Source: Microplitis mediator (taxonomy: Eukaryota > Arthropoda > Insecta > Hymenoptera > Braconidae). Taken from it: a DNA stretch of 64,000 nt. The stretch lies in assembly GCF_029852145.1 (NCBI RefSeq), contig NC_079969.1:24544459-24608458 (forward strand), read 5' to 3'. Positions 24,670 to 35,265 of the stretch are shown here, piece by piece (the first letter of the stretch is position 1; each line of letters opens with the position of its first letter). The position numbers were made by a program, and so were the translations under genes. Under the pieces are notes generated by a model. That model saw nothing but the letters and a program-made list of their open reading frames with translations, searched no databases and was not told the DNA's origin.

Positions 24670-25240
24670 GCATGAAAATTGAAAATTTTCGAACAAAGGG
24701 AAGTTATTGGTTTCGATCCGATTTTCGAAAATCGAGTTTTCATTAGATCTCGACATTTTGAGGTCCTAGGAAGCTATTCTGACAATTTTCAGATCGACGT
24801 CCTCGCGTGTGTTTGTGTCGACTAATTTTTGTCAAAATTGAAATTTTTTTCTTTTTAGATTTTTTCCATATAACTCGTAAACTACTCGACCGATCGACTT
24901 TAAAATCTATCCAGATCTAAGTCTTGCTGAGCTCTTTCGATTGCCGCCAAGCACGTCCAAATCGGTTGATTCGTTCGAGTAAAAGTTTTTTGCGCCAAGA
25001 AATCCTTTTTTTCTGTGTACGAAAAAAATTAATTTTCTTTGAGCCTAATGTATTTTTTTTTTGGTTGAACAACAAAATAAATATTGTTTGCAAACATGAC
25101 TTCGAAGAGCTCAAAAATTTTCAAATGATAACGTTTTTGAGCTTTCTGAGCTCGAAAACAGCGAGAAGTTTTGGGGTTGGCCCGCAGAGTCAACCGTTTT
25201 TCAGATTTTTTCTCATTTTTGAATTTAAAAATATTTAATT
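24670..25240 (+). repeat. GAGCTC / GGGTCAACCG repeat, short copy
   Basis: The order of blocks is the same as at 46395-48480: TCGAGTTTTCATYAGAT, GACRTTTTGAGGTSCTAGG, AAGCTATTCTGAC, the CGAYCGACTT block, AAATCGGTTGATTCGTTCGA, GAGCTCGAAAAC and GTCAACCG. This copy lacks the minisatellite. At 24985-25020 an AAGAAATCC-...-TTTCTGTGTA segment looks like a solo end of the CACAGAAAAAA MITE family. Confidence 0.65.
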
Positions 25241-27122
25241 CAATAAAGTTCACGAAAATTGTCAGTATATCATGTATGTAAATTTGTAGATGCGTATATA
25301 TACAGAAAAGCCAAATCAATAAATTACATACACTCTCCATGAAAATAGGTATGTTTTATATTTGTCTATATTTTATAAACGTCATCCGCCAGATCGAATT
25401 CGAAACGAATATAATATACATCATACACGCAGTAAAACATTCATGATTCATTCGTTGCATTCGTTTCAAATTTCGTGATGTATATTTATATATAAAATCG
25501 TCAAAATAACCAAGCCCACGAGATATATATGTGTACATATATACATATTCTACCGAAAACGACATAATGCACATATGTGTCACTACAAAATATTTGCCAA
25601 CACCAAGCGGCGTCCGTTGCTTCACTTTTCCCTCCCCTATTTGCGGCCATGTCGAGCGTCATTGAAAACTGCGGACGCGCGATGAAAATATGTATCCGTA
25701 CCCAAAGCAAAAACCCAGAGGTTTTCGTTCGATATATACTACTGTATCCACATATGGAGTTATAAACACAATTATTTGCGTAGCGCATTTTTTATACAGC
25801 CCTCTGATGCCGACTCAATTATAAAACAATAATGTCATATATAATTTTAAATTATCTTTATATTTTTTTTGGTAATTTCACCCCGAAAAAATTTTCTTAC
25901 ATCGTCGCTCTTAAGAGTGCGTACTTGACATGGTTAAATTATGTTTCAAAAAAACCACATGCAGGTTTTGTTCAAAAGAAATATGTGTACTCATAAATAT
26001 ATACATAATGTGTGTTATGTGATGGAGATCGAGTTAGAATAAGAGCTACTTGAAAGTGTAACTGAGCACATAATCAAATGTTGTCCTTGTGTGGACGATG
26101 AACGACATACTGTACAGTGGGTCTTGGAGGGTTCTTGGTGGTTATAAATAAATTGGAAACAAATTCCAAGATCTCTCGACTTAGCCCACTCGATTGATTC
26201 GCTCGTGCGTAAAATTTTCAATCGGATTATCAGGAGGTTGTCCGTGAATTGATCATGTGCTTTTGGTCTTTGGATTTATATATGGTAGCTTATATATTGT
26301 CCGTCTTTCTAGTGTAGAGATGAGAACCCTGTGTGAGAATGAAGACAGGTCTGTAGAGGAACCTCTAGACCTCTAGAGGTCTACAGAGGATTTATAGCTG
26401 TGTGCTGGAGGTCTTCCTCCTCGATAATGCTCCGAGTTCTGAATTCAAATGCCCTGGTTGTGTGCTATGTTATACGTATATACATTAAGATGACACAGCT
26501 AAGGTTGGTACTGAGCCATCAGGTGGCCTGGAGTGTCCATGGATGATTTCCCTTGACACTCCATCGACCAAATTTGATTTACTACTCGCTTACAGTTGTA
26601 TGCTTAACCGACATCAATTACGTAATACTAGTTCCAGTTCGCTTGCTATTACACAGTTGTCATCGACGATTCTAACAATTCTTAAGAGGGTTTCCTTTTT
26701 TTATGGTGACCAAAGAAATATAGTCTAGTTATAACATTCAACTGAACTTAAAAAAAGTTGCGCTGTATTAATTTATTATAAAATATGATATCAATGTTCC
26801 AACTTTTGACCCAGGAAAAAATAATTTGGATCTAACGAAATCTGATTAGATCAATGCAAATCTTAGATTTAGTTCACGGTCATAATATCCTTCCATTGTA
26901 ATCCTCGACATAAAAATCAGAGACAAACGTTGATGTCCTATCAAGATTTTTTGGATCCCCTACAAAAAACTGTGACAATTATTGACGACATCAGAATTTA
27001 TTCTGTTTTATTGAATTTTTTGTTTAGGGTATTTTTGTAAGGATCAAATTAGCAGGAGTTATTGGCTAGTATTTAATTGTATCGGATATTATGACGACTA
27101 TAGGTATACCTACGTTTACATG
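25241..27122. other. Unique-looking stretch, no supported gene
   Basis: Overlapping frames on both strands at 25356-25788 cancel as shadows. The stretch around 25590-25700 is less AT-rich. A palindromic cluster at 26353-26389 is listed separately. Confidence 0.4.
26353..26389. repeat. CCTCTAGA palindrome cluster
   Basis: TAGACCTCTAGAGGTCTA at 26366-26383 is an 18-bp perfect palindrome, flanked by GTAGAGG on the left and ACAGAGG on the right, so AGAGG/CCTCT words recur in both orientations over 37 bp. Confidence 0.7.
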
Positions 27123-27124
27123 TA

Positions 27125-27496
27125 CACAGAAAAAAAAATTTCTTGATACAAAAAATTTTTTACTCGTCTTAAGAAATTGTTGCATTCTGACTTAAAAACA
27201 AATTTCTTAAGCGGATACGCTACCGGACCTCTTTCTCACACTCAGAAAAATAAACAGGACTTTCTTTGTTGCACTCGTAGAGTAAATGAGAATTTTAAAA
27301 CAATTTTTCTCAGAAACGGATTAGAATTTTTAAAAATACGAAATTTCTAGCCTTCTATCAAGGTTTCAAAAAACGCTCAAGACTCTCTATTTTAGGTTTC
27401 CAGTGTTTGCCCGTGAATCAAATTTAATTGAAAATCGGTTACCGTTACCCCTTGATGCAAAAGATCTCTTGCGTTAAGAAATCCTTTTTTTCTGCG
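27125..27496. mobile_element. CACAGAAAAAA MITE family (AAATTTCTT motif)
   Basis: TA flanks at 27123-27124 and 27497-27498. The left end is CACAGAAAAAAAAATTTCTT and the right end, read inward, CGCAGAAAAAAAGGATTTCT. The AAGAAATT motif recurs inside. Relatives: 28642-28842, 46170-46375, 53648-53780 and 54896-55090. Confidence 0.7.
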
Positions 27497-28641
27497 TAGA
27501 TAAAAAAAATGAAAAAATTAGAACTAAGTAGAATATGCGAAATTTAACTCTCTGTAAATCAAAATTATTTTGTTCTTGTGCGAAATATGATCATAATTTA
27601 GTAGAAATTCAGATAAACCATTATTAGCACCCCTTAAATTCACGATAATTTATTTCAAAATTTATTTGATAATTAAATAGTAATTAGTAAAGATTTTAAA
27701 AAAACAAAAAATTAATAGAATAAATTATTCAGGTGTTGAAGTTAAAAACTTAAATATGAACGTCACGGTTACTTATGTAGTGAATGAAATGGTATATGTG
27801 CAGTAGTATCGAGTTGTTTAAGAAAAATGCCGAAATCAGCCCACGTATATTTGTCAAGTCATATAGAGTGGAGCTCGGTGTCTCATGTTGTTTGCAGTTG
27901 CGACTCACGGTAGCCACGCTTATGGATATTGAGGTGTCTTCCTCGTGGTTTCTTTGCACACACCAGTTGTTATCTCTTATTCACTCGTTTTTATCTCTAT
28001 TATAAATACAGCTTTCTCACTTCATCCGGTATATATTACTTAGCTTCCACAGACCATACCACGCACTACTGAAATATATATATGTATATGTAATATACTC
28101 ATTTGGTCGGCGTTATTTCCTCTTATATTTGTCGTTCTGTCTTTTGCTCCACTCTTGTCGAAAGTTATATGTATACGCGCATAAGAAGCGTTCCTCGACT
28201 AATGGAACGCCACTCGAGACCACTTTGGTAGACGCAAACAATCACGACGACGTTTCTGAAAACCCATCTCGCGAGATGATGAGGATATGGTCGCTCTCCT
28301 TATTCTTTATCACTGGCGTTGCTACCTGTCTATAACGATTATTTGACTTTAGTCTCTTGACAACAATGATCCCAAGTTATTTTAAGACGTTTTCCTCTTA
28401 TTTCGATAATATTATTTGAACTGCTTCAATCATCACCATATTAAACGAGTTTATAAGTCTAAAGAGATACTGTTTACTTAAATTTTTTTTTTATTATTAT
28501 ACACGAAAAGAGTAAAAGGCTAAAGTTTATTTTAATTTTGCAAGAAAAATTAACGTCACAAATATTGCTGGTGTTAACACGAGCTAAATCTTTCGACGAT
28601 ACTGCTTGTGCACAATAACGATAGTTTTCATTTAATAGATG
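27497..28641. other. AT-rich stretch, nothing firm
   Basis: A more balanced block at 27780-28330 has only short overlapping frames without domains and no confident splice sites. Confidence 0.4.
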
Positions 28642-28842
28642 CATAGAAAAAAAAATTTTTTGGAACAAAAAATTTTTACTCGTCCCAAGAAATTTTTTGC
28701 AGTATCAATTGAAAGCAAAAATCGAAGGGCAAAGGAAAATTTTTTTGGGGTAAAACCAAATTTTTTCTAGTCTTAAGAAAATTTTTGTTTTTAATTCATA
28801 ATGAAAAATTTTTCTTGCGCCAAAAAATTATTTTGTTCTGTG
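28642..28842. mobile_element. CACAGAAAAAA MITE family, second copy
   Basis: Begins ATAGAAAAAAAAATTTTTTG and ends TTTTGTTCTGTG, with TCGTCCCAAGAAATTTTTT and TTCTTGCGCCAAAAAATT inside, mirroring the copy at 54896-55090. Confidence 0.6.
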
Positions 28843-29176
28843 AGGAAAAAAAAATTTATCATGATAATAACAAAACAGTTTCCTTACTATCGCGATATAT
28901 TTTTCCGATAATACTCCATCAACTATTTAGACGTTAGTTAATAAGTTAGGAATCCCGTAAAGTGATGACAGCTATCCAACACGCTAAGCGGATCACTACG
29001 ATATAGCTGAATGTAGGATCACTATCTCAACTAAACGTGTTTCACGAAACGATGATCACGGTAATGGCAATATATGTGTCTATTTATTCCGTGTGTAAAT
29101 GAATTAAATGTACTTGGCATAAAATTTTCTACTACTGCACGGAAGAAAAAAACAAGTAATTTTCCTATGTAACATA

Positions 29177-30782
29177 CACTGTAAAAAGAGCGGTGTTAAA
29201 AATGGACTCATTTTAACTCCGTCCGGTGTTAAAATAAAATTACACCGGTGTAGGAGGAGTAATTCACCGGTGTTAAAAATACCGGTGTTAAATCAGAGTA
29301 ACCGGTGTAAAAGCGGAGTAAAATCGGTGTAAAAGCGGGGTAACCGGTGTAAAAACGGAGTAATATCGGTGTAAAAGCGGGTTAACCAGTGTAAAAGCGG
29401 AGTAATACCGGTGTAAAAGCGGGGTAAATTGCGTCCGCTTGGAGTATTAACTTTAAAGATTATAAAACACAAAAAATGTCAGTTCTTTACACTGAGAAAA
29501 AAATTTTCTTCTGACAATTAAATTTTAGTTATGACAAGAAAATGATTTGATTGCCCATTGCCAATCATATATTTGGTTGTTTTCACTGAATATTGTATAA
29601 TTCACCAACAAAACAAACTATTAGAAACTATAAAATATTTAGTATAGATAATTATGCGTTATGTAGCAAGCATAAAATCAAATTGATTACCTGTAGAGCT
29701 TATAAAGTAGTCATAATGAAATATATGAGTGATCATTATAGAGAATGAGTTATTAATAATAATTAAATATTATTTTAAAATGACAGAATATTTATTTAAC
29801 AGTTAAATAAATCCATAATTAGAAAAATAATTTATTTCCTTCACACGTACTTTTTTTCGTACTATGACAAAAATTGTTCAGGAAAAACATTATTATTAAA
29901 TATTAATGTCAAAGTGCAATACAGGATACCCGTATATTATTATCAAAAATATTCAGCGAATAACCCATCCCATGAATGCTTCAAGCTGGCGAATATACAA
30001 ACTCTGAAATAAGTATCTTACCAGGGACACCACAAATGGTGGGCGCGATCTAGTGACGAGCACCGAACTACTCCCGCTGATGCTGCCTAACACCATTACT
30101 TTTAAATCAATAATCTTTAGGTTCAAATATATATTTATTAACCTCGAACAAATGTATATATTTATTCTAAATGAATACATTTTCTTGTGTCTAAGTAATA
30201 TTTATTACAGTTAATATAATAAAACTTTGCTTTAAAATTTGGATTTGTTGGAACTATAAAATAGTTTAGTTGTTCATTAAATAAATATTTTTTTAAATGT
30301 ACCAAATGATTTTATTATTTTAGAGAGAGAAATATTAATGTCAACCAAATAGAGTCTATTAAATCATTTGTTAAAAATGACAAAATAGATTATATTGACG
30401 TAATAAAATTTAGTTGTCCCAAATAAATTTTAGTTTAACAGAATTTAACAAAACCAAATTAATTGTCCGAAGATAAATTTTTTCTCAGTGTAGGAAAATT
30501 AATAAAAAATATCATTTATTAACAAGTATAGTGATCGAGTGAGTAAAAAAATATTCACAAAGTAAAATATTTCAACACCGGTAAAGAATATCTACACCGG
30601 CGCCGGCGTTATTTTAACACCGGTCTAGAATATTTACACCGGTGGCGGCGTTATTTTAACACCGGTACAGAATATTTACACCGGTGGCGGCGTTATTTTC
30701 ACACCGCTTTCGGGGGTAAATTTAACACCGATAATTTTAACACCTACACCGATTGGACTTACCCCGGTGATTTTTTACAGTG
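29177..30782. mobile_element. ACCGGTGTAAAA-array element inside the nest
   Basis: TA flanks (29175-29176, 30783-30784) and CACTGTAAAAA ends. The left subterminal array (29195-29425) has over ten ACCGGTGTAAAA-type words, mostly in one direction; the right array (30565-30760) has them mainly as TTTTAACACCGGT and ATTTACACCGGT. It is split by the element at 29490-30490. Confidence 0.85.
29490..30490. mobile_element. CACTGAGAAAAAA element nested in the ACCGGTGT element
   Basis: TA at 29488-29489 and 30491-30492. The left end CACTGAGAAAAAAATTTTCT and the right end, read inward, CACTGAGAAAAAATTTATCT, are followed on both sides by TYGGACAATTAA-like and AAATTTTAGTT words. 1001 bp, no transposase frame. 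Confidence 0.85.
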
Positions 30783-30867
30783 TATTAATATTTCCTTTGT
30801 TCACATAAGAATTTTTTACTATGCCAAAAAAGGAAAATTTCCTATGTTAACACAGAAACAATTCCTA

Positions 30868-31258
30868 CTCTCTAAATCTAAAACAATGATAACCACTGAA
30901 AAATAGTGTATATACACAGTAAAAAATATTGTGTAAAATCAACACAGTTTGTGTGTTAAAAACGGTTGACACAAACTTTATGTAACCCCTTTTTAACACA
31001 AAGATTATGTTGAAATATCGCCACAAGAGGGCGCAAAGAATTCCACAGTAACACACAAAATGTGTTAACAAAGAGTGTATAACACATTTTTTATGTTACA
31101 AAAAGTGACACAAACTTTGTGTTAGTTTAACATAAACCGTTTTCGACACAAATACACAATATTTTTTACTGTGTATACTATTTCACAGCTATAAGTATAC
31201 CACTTGGTATACTTATGACTGTGGAACAGTGAATAGTCACTGTTTCAGATTTACAGAG
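30868..31258. mobile_element. TACTCTCTAAATC MITE inside the nest, split by another MITE
   Basis: Ends CTCTCTAAATCTAAAACAAT and, read inward, CTCTGTAAATCTGAAACAGT, with TA at 30866-30867 and 31259-31260. Without the inner element it is about 130 bp, the size of its relative at 61544-61675. Confidence 0.75.
30915..31173. mobile_element. AACACA-motif MITE, innermost
   Basis: TA at 30913-30914 and 31174-31175; ends CACAGTAAAAAATATTGTGT and the exact complement. 259 bp filled with AACACAAA / TTTGTGTT words, which can fold into a long imperfect hairpin. Confidence 0.9.
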
Positions 31259-31281
31259 TATTTTATACAGGAATTATTTTA

Positions 31282-32428
31282 CACGGAAAAAAATTTTTTG
31301 GCTCGAAACCTACCAATTTTTATTATGCTGTCGACCAAACTTGAAACAGGAAGGGAAGCATCCAAAAAATTATTATGCTGTACATTGGGGTGAGCCAAAA
31401 AAACCAAGCTATCGAATTTACGTCTTAAAAAGGACCTATATATTGAGAAAAAAATTCTCTCATTGGGCAAAATTTGTAGCCCAATTTTAAAAGGTGTCGG
31501 TAGGCATTTGAAATTTCCCATTTAAATAACATGCAAACATTTTTTTTTTTATTAAAAATATTATAACTTTTGAACCATGTGAGACAAAAATTCGGCTCTA
31601 GAATATTCTTGTAGGGCATTAAATTTCTTAAAAGAAAGTCCTCGGAGTCAAATTTGTAAACTTAATATTTCGTATACTAACAGGCTATCAAAGTCTAGAG
31701 TAAACAGAATCATACAAATTTAAGGTTTTATTTGGATTTTCCAAATATTTTTCTTTTATTATGATCGATAACAAAATATTATTTGTTACAGCGTGGATAT
31801 TGTTGGTGATTTCATTGCACTACATGTAGACCAAATTTTCTCGTAGTATTGATATTTTTAATAATAAAGCCATAAATTTGTATGATTCTGTTTACTCTAG
31901 ACTTTGATGGCCTGTTAGTATACGAAATATCAAGTTTACAAATTCGACTCCCAGGACTTTTTTTAATGAAATTTAATGCGATACAAGAATATTCTAGAGC
32001 CGAATTTTCATCTCACACGGTTCAAGAATTATAATATTTTTAATAAAAAAAAATTTTTTTCCATGTTATTTAAATGGGAAATTTCAGATGGCTACCGACA
32101 TCTTTAAAAATTGAGCTAAAAATTTTGCCCAATGGGAGAATTTTTTTCTCGATATATAGGTCCTTTTTAAGACATAAATTCGATAGGTTGGTTTTTTTGG
32201 CTCACCCTACTGTACATAATACTTACTAGGCGCGAGACACTTATCGATAAGATTTAATAACAATTACTTCCATACATTATAATAATTGTAGATTATAATA
32301 ATTGTGATGCGGCACAATAATTTTTCATAAGAGCATAATAAATTTTTGGATGCTTCACTTTCTGTTTCAAGTTTTGGTCGACAGCATAATAAAAATTGGT
32401 AGGTTTTGAGCCAACATTTTTCTCCGTG
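31282..32428. mobile_element. GCTGTCGACC MITE, copy 3, split by a palindrome
   Basis: TA at 31280-31281 and 32429-32430; ends CACGGAAAAAAA and, read inward, CACGGAGAAAAATG. It carries the TTATTATGCTGTCGACCAAA arms seen at 14294-14610 and 62013-62315, giving uninterrupted references. Confidence 0.85.
31383..32212. mobile_element. 830-bp palindromic fold-back element
   Basis: TA at 31381-31382 and 32213-32214. The left end is CATTGGGGTGAGCCAAAAAA and the right end, read inward, CAGTAGGGTGAGCCAAAAAA. Arms of about 340 bp are nearly identical inverted copies; a central 140 bp or so (31726-31867) is unpaired. It carries CCCATTTAAATAACATG like the palindrome at 3833-4827. It interrupts the GCTGTCGACC MITE. 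Confidence 0.9.
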
Positions 32429-32545
32429 TATTATGTTGACATAGTATAGTATTTCCTATGCTCACATAGGAAAAAATCTTATGTTACATAGGAAAAATTG
32501 CTGTGCTAACATAGGAAAAATGACTGTTTTTTTTTTCTCTGTGTG

Positions 32546-33155
32546 GGATTGAGAAACTCATTTCTTGAAGATGGGAACGGACGAAAAATTTTATTGTTTG
32601 AATCAAGAGGTATTAGTTATTTGAGTAAAGACATTTATTATCTTCAGTACATTAACGTCCCAATAAATGAGAATCATATTTGCTTGGTTCGAAAACATTT
32701 ATCTTGAATCAAGAAACGCTTCCATCAGTTTAAAAATTAATTTTAAAAAACACCGTGTAAAATATAACAATTTGAAATTTTATTGTTTCATAGAACAAGA
32801 AGTTTATACGCGCATGCGTAATGACGCAACGTATAACAACCTCAAATCTTAATGTAATGAAAATATTTTAATATTTTTTTATGTTAATAGCGACATTGCA
32901 TTCGTAGAAAGCAAACAATAAATTTTTCTAATGCACGATTGAAAAATCTTTGAAATAACGATTAAATTTTGCTTCTTTGTCAATGAATCAAAAAAATTTT
33001 TTATTTCATAACTTTGAATTAGCTGTTATTGTAATTTTCGCGGTAATTTATAATAATGAAAAATCCTCAATATGAAAGTGGTTTTTTTTTATTTTGTGCA
33101 AAAAGAAGACTTAAAATTTTCAATATCAATTTTGATAAAATATTACAATGTAATA
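32546..33155. other. AT-rich stretch, nothing recognised
   Basis: Short frames without domains; no repeat ends. Confidence 0.4.
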
Positions 33156-33253
33156 CGTACGAAAAAAGTATATATCCGGGATATATGTTACGGGCAAATC
33201 GAATATATGCGGCATATATTCAGATTTGCCCGAATATATACTTTTTTCGTACG
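33156..33253. repeat. 98-bp near-perfect hairpin element
   Basis: CGTACGAAAAAAGTATATAT at the left pairs with the matching end CTTTTTTCGTACG at the right. An inner stem pairs CGGGCAAATC (33191-33200) with GATTTGCCCG (33223-33232), with AATATATGC and GCATATATT at the tip. It is probably a tiny fold-back MITE; its size would also suit a small-RNA precursor. Confidence 0.8.
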
Positions 33254-34090
33254 GGTGAATTTTTTGATATTTAATTAAAATTAAAACCATACAAAAAGTA
33301 ATTAAATTACAATAGAAAATACCACAATAAGTTCTATTAAATAGTTATTTAAACGGGATTTTCTTCATTGTTTCACAAATTTAATTAATCAACAAAACTA
33401 CATACATCCCGCGTTTTTTATCAAAGACTGCCCAGATAGGATTAGTAGAGTAAGAGATAAAAAGCCCATCGGAAACCATCCTCATTAATAGTCTATGTAC
33501 TTTTACGAGGTTAGTAGCAGGAAATCGTTCGTCGGGAAAGCTAACGCCTGGCAACAGTAGTTTTATTCATGCATTTCAGTGAGAATCGTCGTCAAAGAGA
33601 CCAAAAAGAGAAAGGGAGAAAGGTGTATATAGACACAGAGCAAAAGCGAACGAAACGATGAGTGAAAACTCGATCGTCTGATTCCCTGATCCGAGTAGGT
33701 TGTATGTGCCGTCACTAGCAATACTCTCATGGGAAGACAACGCCGATTCCCGTCGAAATTTGTTCCATGCATCCCATGGGATCGGAGTCTGTCGACATTT
33801 AGCCTGCTAATACAAATATATTGTCATTATATACTTTGTACAGAAAAAAAAGTTTTTTTAGGGTTTCTGTAACTAAACCAATAACCGATAACGCGCAACT
33901 TTTTATTATAGTTTTGTTTTGTTTTTTTTATCAATTTCGTGTTATTTTGTAAGAAAAGTTTATCAAACAATACTTTAATTTCGTTTCATTATGATTACGT
34001 AAAATACTTTATAATTATAAAATTGTGTGTATGGTGCGTAAGAAAACGAACGGAATCCGATGACTTTATTCAATGCTTCAGTGTCTGTAA
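33254..34090. other. Unique-looking stretch, no supported gene
   Basis: 33440-33800 is less AT-rich than average and free of the MITE motifs, but no exon can be argued from it. 33800-34090 is AT-rich. Confidence 0.4.
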
Positions 34091-34096
34091 TTACCC

Positions 34097-34188
34097 TTAG
34101 GCTGTACAAGGGACGAGATACAATCCCCTTGTTCCGGGCGCTACGACGATTAGCGCCCTATCCCTTAGCGATTACCAAGTTAGCCTAA
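34097..34188. other. Potential multibranched RNA or cruciform structure
   Basis: TTAGGCT (34097-34103) pairs with AGCCTAA (34182-34188) as a closing stem. Inside it ACAAGGG (34106-34112) pairs with CCCTTGT (34126-34132), and GGGCGCT (34136-34142) with AGCGCCC (34152-34158). All three seven-base stems are perfect. It is not a tRNA and matches no RNA family I recognise; which strand would be active is unknown. Confidence 0.45.
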
Positions 34189-34768
34189 ATAGGGTGTAGT
34201 GTTTAGGGTTTAGGCTTCAGGGTATACGCTAGTAGTAGAATCCGCTGTCCGCGTGGACCCATTACCAATCACTCGCCTTTTAACGTCATCCAAAAACTAC
34301 CCCACGTTTAAATACATACATAAATACGTGGATAAATTTTCTTGTATAATTTAATTTCATTACCACCTTTATATGTATATATATCTTATATTATATATAT
34401 TTTTTCAAAAATATAATTCTAATACTTCGAACTTATATGAGAAAATATTTAATAAAAAAAACATATATGTCAGACTTTATAGCAATAATGTAAAAAACAT
34501 ATATATAAATATAGATATATATAATAGAAAGAGAAGCTGTAGTTTGGTATATCGGTTGTTCAGAAATTCGGTCCACGTGCAAGATGGCGGCTTTAGTTTG
34601 CTCTGGGGCCATGCACCGCCCCTCTTTCTCTCCTTTCTCATTCCTCGGTGAATTTCTCGATCTCCTCCCACGTTACTATACTAGTTTATACATAGATATA
34701 TTTCTCTTCATCACTTGATTCTCCTGTATATCTAGATACACAAGTACACACAAGTATATAGTCTATAG

Positions 34769-34776
34769 TATATAAG
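34769..34776 (+). promoter_or_regulatory. Candidate TATA box of a promoter-like island
   Basis: TATATAAG lies 69 bp before an ATG that is followed by a strong splice donor. Upstream, CAAGATGGCGGC near 34580 is a YY1/Pho-type word often found at metazoan promoters and 5' leaders. Together the 34550-34880 block looks like a promoter with a first exon. Confidence 0.3.
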
Positions 34777-34837
34777 GCTTTCTTTGTCGATGTCGTTCCC
34801 CTCACCTTGTTCAACAAGCTCTCATCTTCACCCTGTG

Positions 34838-34871
34838 ATGCTGGATACAGACATGGGAAAGCATCAGAATG
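34838..34871 (+). CDS. Candidate first coding exon (11 codons) ending at a strong splice donor
   Basis: An ATG at 34838 opens a short frame (MLDTDMGKHQN plus one base) that runs into ATG|GTAAGTA, a near-ideal 5' splice site at 34871/34872. With the TATA-like box and CAAGATGGCGGC upstream it could be the first exon of a gene whose remaining exons lie outside the window or far downstream. I found no matching acceptor exon and recognise no protein family from so few residues. GTAAGT words occur by chance, so this is a hypothesis. Confidence 0.2.
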
Positions 34872-35265
34872 GTAAGTAAAGGAACGTGCACGCTGTTAGG
34901 CATCCTAACAGTTTGAAGACATACCCATTATACCCGGGTTTTGTTCAAGTTATATATATACTATACTATTCCATATGTACACATACATGCTACGTATAAA
35001 TATACATGTCTATAAATCATAAAGTGCGTCCCAAAATTATAAAGAAATTTATAATGTTCGATATTCAAAGGGAATAATTCATAGTATACTACCATATATG
35101 TATCTATTAATATACTGTAAAAAATTGGGAGTGAGTTCGGAGTGATTACGGATTTTTTTTTCACTCTGAATCCAAATTTAAATCCGAATTCACTCAGTCA
35201 CTCGGAGTTCCGGAGTTTTTGAAAAAATCACTCCGCAAATATACGGAGTAAATATGAGGGTGACT

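Larger units (their letters stand above)
29138..32545. mobile_element. Host MITE (TTTCCTATG family) of a Russian-doll nest
   Basis: The left end (CACGGAAGAAAAAAACAAG then TTTTCCTATGT) and the right end, read inward (CACACAGAGAAAAAAAAAAC then TTTTTCCTATGT), are inverted copies 3.4 kb apart. Only about 400-500 bp belong to this element; they are rich in ACATAGGAAA / TTTCCTATGT. The rest comes from three separate insertions: 29177-30782, 30868-31258 and 31282-32428, each holding a further insertion. Confidence 0.75.

Noticed and set aside
24424..24756. 110-codon minus-strand frame
   Set aside because: Lies almost wholly within a TTGGCC MITE and is not preserved in the other two copies.
29195..29425. 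Regular short repeats that might suggest a CRISPR array
   Set aside because: The words (ACCGGTGTAAAA) are 12 bp with irregular short spacing, mirrored at the other end of a TA-flanked element, in an animal genome.
34200..34225. GTTTAGGGTTTAGG resembling telomeric repeat
   Set aside because: Only two imperfect units, and not the TTAGG type expected in most insects.
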